Assembly (NCBI GenBank): GCA_022793675.1
Contig: JAAWDH010000049.1
Location: forward strand, 57,715 to 121,714
Source: Oscillospiraceae bacterium
GTDB taxonomy: Bacteria > Bacillota > Clostridia > Oscillospirales > Ruminococcaceae
Direction: 5' to 3'
DNA length: 64,000 nt
Made by a program: the position numbers and the translations under genes. The notes under the pieces are model-generated. The model did no database searches and had not been told where the DNA came from. It saw only the letters and a list, made by a program, of their open reading frames with translations. Positions 50,219 to 59,204 of this stretch are shown piece by piece; the first letter of the stretch is position 1; every line of letters begins with the position of its first letter.

Positions 50219-52061
50219 AGAAAAAATTTCATTAAAGGAAGCCTGGGCGCTTAATTGGCGGGCGCTGAAAATTCTATATCACCTGCGGCCTTCGCTAATT
50301 CTGGCCAACTGCAGTTGGGTCATTATGGAGGCAATTACCCCCTATGTCGGCATTTATTTCTCGGCCCAGATCCTCGGTGAACTTGCCGGCGCGCGCGACC
50401 CCGAGCGATTGAAGCAGCTGGTCATCATTACCCTGATCGCGACAACAGCAGTTGCCCTGCTGACAGCGGCAGGCCGGCGCTGGCGCAATTCCCAGCAGAA
50501 CACAATGTGGTGCGCCACCCAATCTATTTACAGTGACAAGCTACTGGCGATGGATTTTGCCGCTGTTGACAATCCCAAAACCCACGATCTTTTAAGCCAG
50601 GTTCAGCAAAACGCTAACCATTACGGCGGCGGGCTGATGATGATGCAGTCGGATATGTTTGTCAAAGCTTTTGTCCAGATTGCCGGCGGCATTGCCCTGA
50701 CAGTCGGCCTTTTTGTCCAGAAAGTACCGGAAGGGCCGCTGACCTTCTTAAATAATCCGCTGTCGCTGGTGGTTATGCTGGCCATTATGATGTTTTTTAT
50801 CATTGTCGCCCCGATCTTCTCCACGAAAGCAGAATCCTTTTGGTCGACCTATGCCGATCTGATCAAATTCGGCAACCGGATCGTCAATTTCTTTTCTCAT
50901 AAAATTCAGAACCCCGACCGAGCGCTGGACGTGCGGCTGTATGATCAGATTGACATTTGTGAAGATTATATTAAGCACGAGCATCCCTACGGCAAAAATG
51001 GCAAGCTGGCCAAATGGTCCAAGGGGCCGATGGGGCTGTTAAACGGTGCGTCGTCGGCGATTTCGTCTGGGTTTACCGGCGTGGCCTATGCCTTTGTCTG
51101 CCTTAAGGCACTGGGCGGAGCCTTCGGCGTCGGCGCAATCACCCAGTATGTCGGCGCGATCACCAACTTTTCTGACGGCGTTTCGAGACTTTTCCTCACC
51201 ATCGGCGAAATGCGCAACAACGCCCCTTTCCTGCGCACGAGCTTCGAGTTCCTCGACATCCCCAACGAGATGTACCAGGGCAGCCTGACCACCGAAAAGC
51301 GCTCCGACCGGCAGTATGACATTGAATTCCGCGACGTCTCCTTCAAGTATCCCGCTGCTGAAAACTGGGCGCTGCGCCATGTTTCGATGAAATTCAAGGT
51401 TGGCGAAAGGCTGGCTATCGTCGGCCAGAACGGCTCCGGCAAAACGACCTTCATCAAACTGCTTTGCCGCCTTTACGACCCGACGGAAGGTGAGATTTTG
51501 TTAAACGGCATTGATATCCGCAAATATAACTATGACGACTACCTGTCGGTCTTTTCGATTGTATTCCAGGACTTCCAGCTTTTGTCTTTCGGCTTGGGCC
51601 AGAATGTAGCCGGCGGGGAAACCTTTGACCGTGCCCGTGCCGAGCGCTGCCTGCGGCAGGCTGGATTTGGCGACAGGCTGGATACGATGCCGAACGGCTT
51701 AGACAGCAGCCTTGGCCGCGATTTCGATCCAAAGGGTGTCGAGGTTTCCGGCGGCGAAGCCCAGAAAATCGCCATTGCCCGCGCGCTTTACAAAGACGCT
51801 CCTTTCATCGTGCTGGACGAGCCGACAGCGGCGCTTGACCCTATCGCTGAGCAGGAAGTCTACGAACGCTTCAACGAAATTGCCGGCGATAAAACGACTA
51901 TCTACATTTCCCACCGGCTGTCTTCCTGCCGTTTTTGCGATGAAATTGCTGTTTTTGACCAAGGCGATATCATCCAGCAAGGCCCCCACGACGAACTTCT
52001 TGCCGACGAGAACGGCAAATACGCCGAGCTTTGGAATGCTCAGGCACAATATTACCGCTAA
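50202..52061 (+). CDS. ABC exporter half-transporter B (membrane plus ATPase domains)
   Basis: The 619-residue partner has six predicted helices ('LIATTAVALLTAAGRRWRNS', 'LSLVVMLAIMMFFIIVAPIF') and an ATPase with Walker A 'VGQNGSGKTTFIKLLCRLYD', signature 'VSGGEAQKIAIARALY', Walker B 'IVLDEPTAALDPIAEQE', and H-loop 'YISHRLSS'. The start ATG lies inside the end of the first gene and has GGAAGGAG 9 nt upstream. Similar sequence and overlap suggest a heterodimer with the product of the upstream gene. Confidence 0.93.
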   Translation: MSKKTKEKISLKEAWALNWRALKILYHLRPSLILANCSWVIMEAITPYVGIYFSAQILGELAGARDPERLKQLVIITLIATTAVALLTAAGRRWRNSQQNTMWCATQSIYSDKLLAMDFAAVDNPKTHDLLSQVQQNANHYGGGLMMMQSDMFVKAFVQIAGGIALTVGLFVQKVPEGPLTFLNNPLSLVVMLAIMMFFIIVAPIFSTKAESFWSTYADLIKFGNRIVNFFSHKIQNPDRALDVRLYDQIDICEDYIKHEHPYGKNGKLAKWSKGPMGLLNGASSAISSGFTGVAYAFVCLKALGGAFGVGAITQYVGAITNFSDGVSRLFLTIGEMRNNAPFLRTSFEFLDIPNEMYQGSLTTEKRSDRQYDIEFRDVSFKYPAAENWALRHVSMKFKVGERLAIVGQNGSGKTTFIKLLCRLYDPTEGEILLNGIDIRKYNYDDYLSVFSIVFQDFQLLSFGLGQNVAGGETFDRARAERCLRQAGFGDRLDTMPNGLDSSLGRDFDPKGVEVSGGEAQKIAIARALYKDAPFIVLDEPTAALDPIAEQEVYERFNEIAGDKTTIYISHRLSSCRFCDEIAVFDQGDIIQQGPHDELLADENGKYAELWNAQAQYYR

Positions 52062-52073
52062 CTGTACCAGCTG

Positions 52074-52130
52074 GGCTGTGCGCTGTCCGCGTGCCTCTTT
52101 CGCGGAAAAGGGTTTCAGCGCACAGCCTTT
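52074..52130 (+). terminator. Terminator-like hairpin after the ABC exporter pair
   Basis: GGCTGTGCGCTG (52074-52085) pairs with CAGCGCACAGCC (52116-52127), with an inner TCCGCG/CGCGGA stem. The T-run after it is short (TTTGCT). Confidence 0.65.
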
Positions 52131-52186
52131 GCTAGGTATAAGGAGTATAGAACTGCAAAGAATTGAGTAGGAAAGCGCCATAGTAA

Positions 52187-52289
52187 AATCTATCGACGCA
52201 GAAGGCGGCTTTTAAGGGTAAGGAGGTATCTTGGCGATTAAAAGTTTTGCGGAGCTTTTTCAAAAGCGACCCGTATTCTTCGTACCCTT
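52187..52289 (+). repeat. Dispersed modular repeat, forward copy
   Basis: AATCTATCGACGCAGAAGGCGG (52187-52208, shown in part), about 25 variable bases, GGCGATTAAAAGTTTTGC, hairpin GAGCTTTTTCAAAAGCG, then CCCGTATTCTTCGTACCC. It lies about 35 bp upstream of the alaS promoter. Confidence 0.85.
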
Positions 52290-52323
52290 CAGCTTTTTAA
52301 ATGCGTCGCCCGTTAAAAAAGGG

Positions 52324-52352
52324 TTGACAAAAGGGGGAAGGGTTGCTATAAT
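52324..52352 (+). promoter_or_regulatory. Consensus sigma-A promoter of alaS
   Basis: TTGACA (52324-52329), exact 17-bp spacer, TATAAT (52347-52352). Confidence 0.92.
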
Positions 52353-52358
52353 AAAAGC

Positions 52359-52640
52359 AACAGATAGTGTGAACAGCTGCGAACAGACCAAGCAGAGCGG
52401 TTCTTTTGTCAGAGAAAGGCCCCGCCGGCGAAGCCGGACGGCTGGGAGGGCCTAGAAGAGAAGCTTTGCAGGCCATCTGGAAGCTGCACGCAGAACGTGC
52501 CGTAAAGCCTGCGTTAAGGGCGTCAGAGTGGCCGTCCCGGCGAGTATCTGCGGGACGCGCAATTTGGGTGGTACCACGGAATCAGGCAGGGTTTCGTCCC
52601 ATAGGGGGACGGGGCCTTTTTGTTTTGCTGGGCGCACGGT
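52359..52640 (+). promoter_or_regulatory. T-box riboswitch (tRNA-sensing) upstream of alaS
   Basis: The conserved T-box sequence TTTGGGTGGTACCACG lies at 52563-52578. It is followed by a terminator hairpin around CGTCCC-atag-GGGACG (about 52595-52611) with CCTTTTT. Upstream are several leader stems (about 52360-52560). Uncharged tRNA-Ala should stabilise the antiterminator and allow alaS transcription. The specifier GCN codon in Stem I could not be fixed by eye, but the downstream gene makes Ala specificity nearly certain. Confidence 0.9.
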
Positions 52641-52662
52641 GTAAAAGAAAGGAATGAATCCA

Positions 52663-55299
52663 ATGAAGTGGACAGGTTTAAACGATTTGCGGGAGCAGTA
52701 CCTCTCGTTTTTTGAGAGCAAGGGCCATACCAGGATGGCTTCTGCGCCGCTGATTCCTAAGGATGATAATAGCCTTTTGTTGATTAACTCTGGTATGGCG
52801 CCGCTGAAGAAATTTTTCTTAGGGCAAGCCACCCCGCCTAACAGCCGGGTGACTACCTGCCAAAAGTGCATCCGCACTCCGGATATTGAGCAGGTAGGCA
52901 AAACGGCCCGCCACGGCACCTATTTTGAGATGCTGGGCAACTTCTCTTTTGGCGATTATTTCAAGCATGAAGCGACGGCCTGGGCTTGGGAATTTATCAC
53001 TAAGGTGCTGGAACTGCCGCTGGATAAGCTTTGGGTGACAATTTATCAGGACGACGACGAGGCCTTTGATATCTGGACCAAAGAGGTCGGCGTCGACCCT
53101 GGGCGTATCGTCCGGCTGGGGAAGGAAGATAATTTTTGGGAACACGGTTCCGGCCCCTGCGGCCCCTGCTCCGAAATCTATTTTGACCGCGGCGAAGCTT
53201 ACGGCTGCGGCAGTCCGACCTGCGGGCCAGGCTGCGAGTGCGACCGGTTTATGGAGTTTTGGAACCTGGTGTTTTCCCAATTTGATTCCGATGGCAGCGG
53301 CCACTATGAACTTATGCCCAAACCCAACATTGATACCGGCATGGGTTTGGAGCGGCTGGCCTGCCTGATGCAGGGGGTTGATAACCTTTTCGAGGTGGAT
53401 ACCGTCCAGAATATCATGAAAAAGATTTCTGGAATTGCCGGCGTCGCTTATAAGCACAACCCCAAATCCGACGTTTCCCTGCGCGTGATCACCGATCATA
53501 TCCGCTCTACGACATTCATGCTGGCCGACGGCGTTTCCCCTTCCAATGAGGGCCGGGGGTATGTGCTGCGGCGGCTGCTGCGGCGGGCTGCCCGCCACGG
53601 CAGGCTCTTAGGGGTTAACGAGCCGTTCCTTTACAAGGTCGTAGACACCGTTGTGGCAGAGAATATTTCGGCCTATCCCGAACTGGCTGAAAAAGCTGCC
53701 TATATCAAAAAAGTCATGAAAAATGAGGAGGAAGCCTTCAACAATACCATCGGCAAGGGGATGGATATGCTGAGCGAACTGATCGACCGGATGTCGGTGA
53801 GCGAAATCAAGACCCTTTCCGGCGCGGAGGTCTTCCGGCTTTACGACACTTACGGCTTCCCGATGGATCTGACCCGCGAGATTGTGGCTGAGAAGGGCCT
53901 TGATGTTGATGTAGAGGGCTTCGAGACGTTTATGCGTGAACAGAAGACCCGCTCCCGTGAGAATTATCTGAGCCGCGGTGGATCTTCCTGGGAGAGCGAG
54001 GAACTGGATCTGCCCAAAACTGAAACGGAGTTTGTCGGTTACGGCGCGTTGAGCTGCGAAGCACAGCTTGCGGCGCTGCTGGTGGACGGTAAGCCGGCAG
54101 AGGTCGCCACAGAGGGCGAGGAAGTCGTGCTGCTGCTGGATAAGACCGCTTTTTATACTGAAAGCGGCGGCCAAGTTTCGGATACCGGCGTGGTCAAAGG
54201 CGCACGCGGCGCGGCCGTTGTCACCGGTATGAAAAAGCTGCCTTCCGGCCAAACCATCCACTTGGGCTATATCAGCGAAGGGACGCTTGAAAAGGGCGAA
54301 GCGGTCGAGGCCCAGCCCGACGAGCCGCGCCGCCGGGCGATTATGCGCAACCATACGGCGGCCCATCTGCTACAGGCAGCGCTGCGCCAGGTGCTGGGCG
54401 ATCATGTCCACCAGGCCGGCCAGTTGGTCGATGGACACGCAGTGCGGTTTGACTTTACCCATTTTGAGCCAGTTTCACCAGAGCAGCTGCGCGAAGTGGA
54501 AAACCTGATCAACCAGAAAATCCTCAGCTGCATACCGGTGGGAAATTACGAATGCGGCATTGAAGAAGCCCGCAGCAAAGGCGCAATGGCGCTGTTCTCG
54601 GAAAAATACGGCGATGTGGTCCGCGTGGTGGAAGTCGGCGATTATTCGCTGGAGCTTTGCGGCGGCACCCATGTCAAGAATACCGGCGAGCTGGGGCTGT
54701 TCAAAGTCGTTTCGGAAAGCTCGGTTGCGGCGGGCGTCCGGCGTATCGAGGCGGTGACTGGTTTCGGCGTGATAGAGCTGTTTAACCAGACCAAAGGCAT
54801 CCTGGATATGGCGGCGGCCACAGTAAAAGCGGCGGTGGGCGACCTGCCCCAGAAGCTGGCGGCGCTTAACGCCGAGCTGAAGGAGCGCGACCGCGAAATT
54901 GCTTCTCTTAACGGCAAGATTGCTTCTGGCCGTCTGGAGGAGCTGCGGCAGCAGGCCCGCCGGATCAAAGGCGTCGGCGTCCTCAACGCCAGCTTCAACG
55001 GCGTTCCGATTGAGACGCTGCGGATGATGGGCGACAAGCTTCGGGATATCGACCCCTGCAGCTGCCTGCTGCTCTGCGGCGGCAATGGCGACAAACCCAG
55101 TTTTATCTGCATGGTCGGCCCAGAAGCTGTCAAAAAAGGCGTCCATGCCGGCAAAATTATCAAAGAAGTCTGCCAGAAGACCGGCGGCAAAGGCGGTGGG
55201 CGTCCTGACTCGGCCCAAGGCGGCGTCGGCGACCCCTTTAAGGTCGACGAAGCTATGGCGCTCTTTGACGGTTTGGTCGAAAGTATGGCTGCGGAGTAA
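52663..55299 (+). CDS. alaS: Alanyl-tRNA synthetase
   Basis: The 878-residue protein is full-length AlaRS: class II aminoacylation domain ('FFESKGHTRMASAPLIPKDD', 'NSGMAPLKKFFLG', 'GTYFEMLGNFSFGDYFKHEA'), then the editing domain with the zinc motif His in 'NHTAAHLLQAALRQVLGDHV' and the Cys/His site 'LCGGTHVKNTGELGLFKVV', and the C-terminal C-Ala domain ('GGKGGGRPDSAQGGVGD'). It charges tRNA-Ala. Start at ATG 52663, with AAAGGA 9 nt upstream; the ATG at 52654 is too close to that site. A repeat element starts right at the stop codon. Confidence 0.98.
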   Translation: MKWTGLNDLREQYLSFFESKGHTRMASAPLIPKDDNSLLLINSGMAPLKKFFLGQATPPNSRVTTCQKCIRTPDIEQVGKTARHGTYFEMLGNFSFGDYFKHEATAWAWEFITKVLELPLDKLWVTIYQDDDEAFDIWTKEVGVDPGRIVRLGKEDNFWEHGSGPCGPCSEIYFDRGEAYGCGSPTCGPGCECDRFMEFWNLVFSQFDSDGSGHYELMPKPNIDTGMGLERLACLMQGVDNLFEVDTVQNIMKKISGIAGVAYKHNPKSDVSLRVITDHIRSTTFMLADGVSPSNEGRGYVLRRLLRRAARHGRLLGVNEPFLYKVVDTVVAENISAYPELAEKAAYIKKVMKNEEEAFNNTIGKGMDMLSELIDRMSVSEIKTLSGAEVFRLYDTYGFPMDLTREIVAEKGLDVDVEGFETFMREQKTRSRENYLSRGGSSWESEELDLPKTETEFVGYGALSCEAQLAALLVDGKPAEVATEGEEVVLLLDKTAFYTESGGQVSDTGVVKGARGAAVVTGMKKLPSGQTIHLGYISEGTLEKGEAVEAQPDEPRRRAIMRNHTAAHLLQAALRQVLGDHVHQAGQLVDGHAVRFDFTHFEPVSPEQLREVENLINQKILSCIPVGNYECGIEEARSKGAMALFSEKYGDVVRVVEVGDYSLELCGGTHVKNTGELGLFKVVSESSVAAGVRRIEAVTGFGVIELFNQTKGILDMAAATVKAAVGDLPQKLAALNAELKERDREIASLNGKIASGRLEELRQQARRIKGVGVLNASFNGVPIETLRMMGDKLRDIDPCSCLLLCGGNGDKPSFICMVGPEAVKKGVHAGKIIKEVCQKTGGKGGGRPDSAQGGVGDPFKVDEAMALFDGLVESMAAE

Positions 55300-55300
55300 C

Positions 55301-55595
55301 GGAAGTACGACGCTTTTTGAAAGAAAGCTAAGCTTAGCAGAGCTAAGCTGCAAAAACTTTTAATCGCCCGGGTACCTGGGTGAGCAGCCATAGCCGCCTA
55401 CTGCGTCGGTAACTGCTGCCGATAAGAGTGGCTAGAACCACTGACCTGTAACCGCGGGGAACCGGCTATGCCTTTTCGCAGCAGAAATCCGGCTTGCTGG
55501 ATTTCCGACGCGAACTGTCTGCCGGCACAGCCGGCCGCGAACTGTCTGCCGGCACAGCCGGCCGCGAACTGTCTGCCGGCATAGCCGGCCGCGAA
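55301..55595 (-). repeat. Dispersed modular repeat, reverse composite copy with a 27-bp tandem triplicate
   Basis: Order: GGAAGTACGACGC, hairpin GCTTTTTGAAAGAAAGC, GCTTAGCAGAGCTAAGC, GCAAAAACTTTTAATCGCC, GCCGCCTACTGCGTCGGTAA (55393-55412), CTGTAACCGCGGGGAACCGG, AATCCGGCTTGCTGGATTTC, then three 27-bp units of CGAACTGTCTGCCGGCACAG plus CCGGCCG (55511-55537, 55538-55564, 55565-55591; the third has one T change). It fills the whole alaS-HIT gap. Confidence 0.9.
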
Positions 55596-55619
55596 ATCCC
55601 CTAAAGGATGTGAAATAAT

Positions 55620-55961
55620 ATGAACGATTGCCTTTTCTGTAAAATCATTGCCGGGGAAATCCCCAGCAAAAAGGTCTACGAAGACGAAAGCTGTTATGCT
55701 TTCTATGACATCGATCCGAAGGCCCCCGTCCATTTCCTGGTGGTACCGAAAACCCATATCAGCGGGCCAGATGCGGTCGAGGATGAAAATGCGGCGTTGG
55801 TCGGGCATATCTATGCTGTAATTGCGAAGGTTACCCGTGAACTTGGGCTGTCAAAAGGTTACCGGGTCGTCGCCAACTGCGGCGAGGATGGCGGCCAGAC
55901 GGTCGGCCATCTTCATTTCCATGTGCTGGCGGGCCGGACGCTTGCTTGGCCTCCGGGCTGA
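55620..55961 (+). CDS. HIT-family nucleotide-binding protein
   Basis: The 113-residue protein is typical of Firmicutes HIT (Hint-type) proteins: 'CLFCKIIAGEIPSKKVYEDE', 'YAFYDIDPKAPVHFLVVPKT', and the histidine triad 'VGHLHFHVLAGRTL'. It hydrolyses AMP-linked substrates. AAAGGATGTG lies upstream. It is 12 bp before the GNAT gene. Confidence 0.95.
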   Translation: MNDCLFCKIIAGEIPSKKVYEDESCYAFYDIDPKAPVHFLVVPKTHISGPDAVEDENAALVGHIYAVIAKVTRELGLSKGYRVVANCGEDGGQTVGHLHFHVLAGRTLAWPPG

Positions 55962-55973
55962 TAGGAGGCGTTT

Positions 55974-56411
55974 ATGCCAATTTTCCGCCAACTTGTCCCC
56001 GCCGACCTGCCGATGGTGCTGGAAATGAATGCTTCCTTTAGGGAAGGTCTGGTAACGCCGGAAAATGCAGCGGCGTTTCTTGCCGACCCGCGGAACTGGC
56101 TGTTCGCAGCGGTGGAGGAGGGCAGGGTTATCGGCTTTGCCTATGGCTACGAACTGCCCCGTCTGAATAATATCGGCCATATGCTCTACATCCACGAAGT
56201 CGCGGTGGCGGAACCTTTTCAGCGCCGCGGCATCGGCACAGCCATGATGACCGCTCTTCGGCAGGTCTGCCGGGAGAAGGGCATCTGTCGCTATTTCCTT
56301 TTTACCGACCAGGCAAACGTCGCTGCCAACGCCCTTTACCGGAAGCTTGGCGGCGAGGTTTCCTATAATTCCCACGGCCGGGATACCTGCTATTTTTTCC
56401 AGACCCCATAA
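55974..56411 (+). CDS. GNAT-family N-acetyltransferase
   Basis: The 145-residue protein has the acetyl-CoA loop in 'HEVAVAEPFQRRGIGTAMMT' and a C-terminal 'TDQANVAANALYRKLGGEVS' segment, diagnostic of GNAT enzymes. The opening 'MPIFRQLVPADLPMVLEMNA' is standard. Acceptor unknown; small amines or drugs are possible. It follows the HIT gene by 12 bp with AGGAGGCG upstream. Confidence 0.93.
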   Translation: MPIFRQLVPADLPMVLEMNASFREGLVTPENAAAFLADPRNWLFAAVEEGRVIGFAYGYELPRLNNIGHMLYIHEVAVAEPFQRRGIGTAMMTALRQVCREKGICRYFLFTDQANVAANALYRKLGGEVSYNSHGRDTCYFFQTP

Positions 56412-56441
56412 ACTGTAACATATAGGAAGGAGCCATTGTTT

Positions 56442-56978
56442 ATGCAGTTCTATACATTAAAGGTTGCCGGCCTTACCCGGCAGCTGCCCCTCTGCCCTGT
56501 CAGCGACAAGCTGGACATCGCTGCGTTTATCATGTTCTCCGACGTGGAGCTGACCCGCGCCTGCACCTCGGCGCTGATCCAGAAAATCCCGCCCTGCGAC
56601 GTGCTGATTACCGCTGAATCCAAGGGAATCCCGCTGGCTTATGAGATGGCGCGGCAGATGGAAATCCCCTATGTTGTCGCCCGCAAGGGGATCAAGGTCT
56701 ACACCCGCAACCCCATTTCGGTCGACGTCAACTCCATTACCACCCAAAACCCGCAAAAGCTCTATTTGGGACAGGATGAAGTGGATATGATCAAGGGCAA
56801 GCGGGTGTTGATTGTTGACGATGTTATCAGCACAGGCGAATCGCTGACCGCCCTGCATAGTTTGGTTGAGCAGGCCGGCGGACGGATTGTCGGCCAGGCT
56901 GCAGTGTTGGCGGAGGGGGATGCCGCCGACCGTACCGACATTATCTTCTTGGAAAAGCTGCCGCTCTTTTTTAAGTAG
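56442..56978 (+). CDS. Adenine-type phosphoribosyltransferase
   Basis: The 178-residue type I PRTase has the PRPP-binding motif 'VLIVDDVISTGESLTALHSL' and an N-terminal block 'DVLITAESKGIPLAYEMARQ' like that of adenine PRTases. It likely converts a free purine base to a nucleotide; apt versus another base is not certain. ATG 56442 is set by GGAAGGAG 9 nt upstream; a TTG at 56436 is in frame but too close to it. Confidence 0.9.
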   Translation: MQFYTLKVAGLTRQLPLCPVSDKLDIAAFIMFSDVELTRACTSALIQKIPPCDVLITAESKGIPLAYEMARQMEIPYVVARKGIKVYTRNPISVDVNSITTQNPQKLYLGQDEVDMIKGKRVLIVDDVISTGESLTALHSLVEQAGGRIVGQAAVLAEGDAADRTDIIFLEKLPLFFK

Positions 56979-57025
56979 AAAACGGACTGTCAGATTCCAT
57001 AGGACCTATATGGAGGAAAGGGTGC

Positions 57026-58222
57026 ATGACAATGAAACATAAACTTTTTTGTTTGCTGGCCGCCATGACCGCAGCTTCCCTTGCAGCTGCTGCGCCGGTT
57101 GCCGCCCATGGCGCGCACCGTTGGGGTTACCCAAATGGGGCTGTCCACCATGAAGAGGTGCCGCGCCAGAACTGCTGGGAGCATCGGTCGGATGGATGTT
57201 GGTATTATCTGGATGAGGACGGCAATACAGCCCAAGGATGGATCGACGAAAATGGCAGCCGTTATTATTGCGGCCATGACGGCAGGATGCACACCGGCTG
57301 GATTGAAGACAGCGGCAATTGGTATCACTGCGCCCGCGATGGCAGGATGCAGACTGGTTGGATTGAATCGGACGGCAGTTGGTACCACTGCGGCCAGGAC
57401 GGCGTGATGCGCACAGGCTGGTTTGAGGATAATGGGAAATGGTACTGCTGCGCCCGTGACGGCAGGCTGCAGACCGGCTGGGTCGAGGATGGCGGCTGTT
57501 GGTATTATTGCGGCAGCAACGGCGCAATGTGTACAGGCTGGCTTTCACTGGGCGGCGCTACTTATTATTTTGATGGCAGCGGGGTGATGGCGTCGGGGGG
57601 CGTGCGTGAAATCGACGGAAAGAGTTATCGTTTTGCTGATTCCGGCGAATTGGTTGAGGACTGGGCGCTGACGCTGGTTAACGGCAGCCATCCGCTGCCG
57701 GATGATTTTACGGTCGAGGTCGTCAATGTGGGCGGCAAGCCCTTTGACAAACGCGCCGCGTCTGCACTGCAGGCCCTGCTGGACGATGCCCGCAAAGCTG
57801 GCTATCCGATGCTGATGGTGTCGGGCTATCGTACGGTGGGCTATCAGCGCGGGCTGGTAGAACGCTCGATTCAAGGGCGCATAAACCGCGGGATGAGCCG
57901 GGATGCTGCGGTAGCTGAAACAGCCCTTTATGTAGCGGCGCCTGGTTGCAGCGAGCACAACCTGGGGCTCGCTGCTGACATTGTCAGCAGCGATTGGTAC
58001 AGCAAAAACAGCGGCCTTGAAAGCTGGTTTGATCAGACCCCGCACTACCAGTGGCTGTCGGAAAATGCCTGGAAATATGGCTTTATCTTGCGTTACCCCA
58101 AAGACAAGGTCGAGGTCACCAAAATTGGTTATGAACCTTGGCATTACCGCTATGTTGGTACCGATACCGCCAAAGCAATTAAAGATAGTGGCCTGACGCT
58201 GGAAGAATATCTGGGTCAGTAA
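57026..58222 (+). CDS. Secreted D,D-carboxypeptidase (VanY/M15B) with Cys-rich wall-binding repeats
   Basis: A signal peptide ('LFCLLAAMTAASLAAAAPVA') is followed by about seven 20-residue wall-binding repeats, then a link and an M15B peptidase domain: 'MLMVSGYRTVGYQRGLVERS', 'PGCSEHNLGLAADIVSS' (zinc His and Asp), and 'GYEPWHYRYVG' (zinc His). It should trim D-Ala from peptidoglycan precursors or wall. In five repeats the usual aromatic after 'WYY' is Cys ('RYYCGHDGRMHTGW', 'WYHCARDGRMQTGW', and so on). GGAGGAAAGG precedes the start; the ATG at 57032 is an alternative. Confidence 0.92.
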   Translation: MTMKHKLFCLLAAMTAASLAAAAPVAAHGAHRWGYPNGAVHHEEVPRQNCWEHRSDGCWYYLDEDGNTAQGWIDENGSRYYCGHDGRMHTGWIEDSGNWYHCARDGRMQTGWIESDGSWYHCGQDGVMRTGWFEDNGKWYCCARDGRLQTGWVEDGGCWYYCGSNGAMCTGWLSLGGATYYFDGSGVMASGGVREIDGKSYRFADSGELVEDWALTLVNGSHPLPDDFTVEVVNVGGKPFDKRAASALQALLDDARKAGYPMLMVSGYRTVGYQRGLVERSIQGRINRGMSRDAAVAETALYVAAPGCSEHNLGLAADIVSSDWYSKNSGLESWFDQTPHYQWLSENAWKYGFILRYPKDKVEVTKIGYEPWHYRYVGTDTAKAIKDSGLTLEEYLGQ

Positions 58223-58251
58223 AAAGCCTGTTTCAGAAAGGGGGCGGGGGA

Positions 58252-59193
58252 TTGAAGGGCGCGTTTTCAGAGAGGTGGCTGTTGGCCTTCAGCATAGCGC
58301 TGATACTGGTGATGGGAGTTCTGGCGGTAAAGGCGTTTCTGATACATCAGTATCTGATCGCCTTTGGGATGTTGGCGCTGGCGAGCATCGGCGTAGTTTT
58401 TGCCGCGCTGCTGCTAGTTAATATCGACTTTGTTTCATGGATATGCGGCGACTTTTATGATGATTTTGATGAAGATGACGACGAAGCCGAGGAAGACGAC
58501 GATTTATATGAAAGCAGCAGCGGCCTGGCCTGCGTCACGCTCAAAAAAATGGAGCAGAAAAGTGAAATTGGTAAACCTCGCGCTATGGTGTCTGTCCTTT
58601 TGCGCGGCGATCCCGACCCCTTACAGCAGAGCAATGTACGGCAGATTGTGATGACTGGCGGCTCAGATTCGCCCTCTGCGTCTAATAGGCAGCCTAAGCG
58701 GCTATTTCGTTTTGACTTGGAGGGCAGTTTTTGCGTTGATTCTGTCCAGGCGGTCAAGGAGCTGCTGGCACAGGCGCTGCGTGCAGTCTTGATAGCGGAA
58801 GCTATAGGTTTTGTCAGCTTTTCAGCGAAGGTGGGCGGCGGCGTATATGAATGGGATACCGGCTGGTTGGCTTTTGACGCCTGTTACCAAGATTTTAACA
58901 TGATGATGAAACGCCTGCCGCTGGACTTCCAGAAGGCCGAAGCGGAAAAACTGGATGGGTATTGGTTTAACCGGCTGAATTTCGGATATATGCAGGTTAT
59001 GTTGGAACAAGACGGATTGGAGCTGGCGCTGGTACTTTCCCGCGGCGTGCTGACAACAGCGGTTTTTGACGCTTCTCCTAGGAAAGAAGCGCTTTTATCT
59101 GAACTGCGCAGCCAATTATCCCAGTTCTGGCCGCTACTTGCAGATCTTGAGGGGCTTCAGCCGGACATGGTGACGCGCAATAGGCGGCTGTAG
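58252..59193 (+). CDS. Unknown protein with two membrane helices and an acidic linker
   Basis: The 313-residue product starts at a TTG preceded by AAAGGGGGCGGGG. Residues 8-65 form two hydrophobic helices ('WLLAFSIALILVMGVLAVKA', 'YLIAFGMLALASIGVVFAAL'), followed by a run of Asp/Glu ('YDDFDEDDDEAEEDDDLYES') and a soluble domain ending near 'LSQFWPLLADLEGLQPDMV'. No family recognised. It follows the carboxypeptidase gene by 29 bp and may act with it at the envelope. Confidence 0.75.
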   Translation: MKGAFSERWLLAFSIALILVMGVLAVKAFLIHQYLIAFGMLALASIGVVFAALLLVNIDFVSWICGDFYDDFDEDDDEAEEDDDLYESSSGLACVTLKKMEQKSEIGKPRAMVSVLLRGDPDPLQQSNVRQIVMTGGSDSPSASNRQPKRLFRFDLEGSFCVDSVQAVKELLAQALRAVLIAEAIGFVSFSAKVGGGVYEWDTGWLAFDACYQDFNMMMKRLPLDFQKAEAEKLDGYWFNRLNFGYMQVMLEQDGLELALVLSRGVLTTAVFDASPRKEALLSELRSQLSQFWPLLADLEGLQPDMVTRNRRL

Positions 59194-59204
59194 GCAAAAA
59201 AGGC

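Noticed and set aside
7130..55595. Repeated short hairpin blocks considered as a CRISPR array
   Set aside because: Copies are kilobases apart, in both orientations and of variable composition, with no regular spacers and no cas genes.
40123..55595. Dispersed repeats considered as insertion sequences
   Set aside because: Each copy is only about 80-300 bp, contains no reading frame for a transposase, and no target-site duplication could be recognised by eye.
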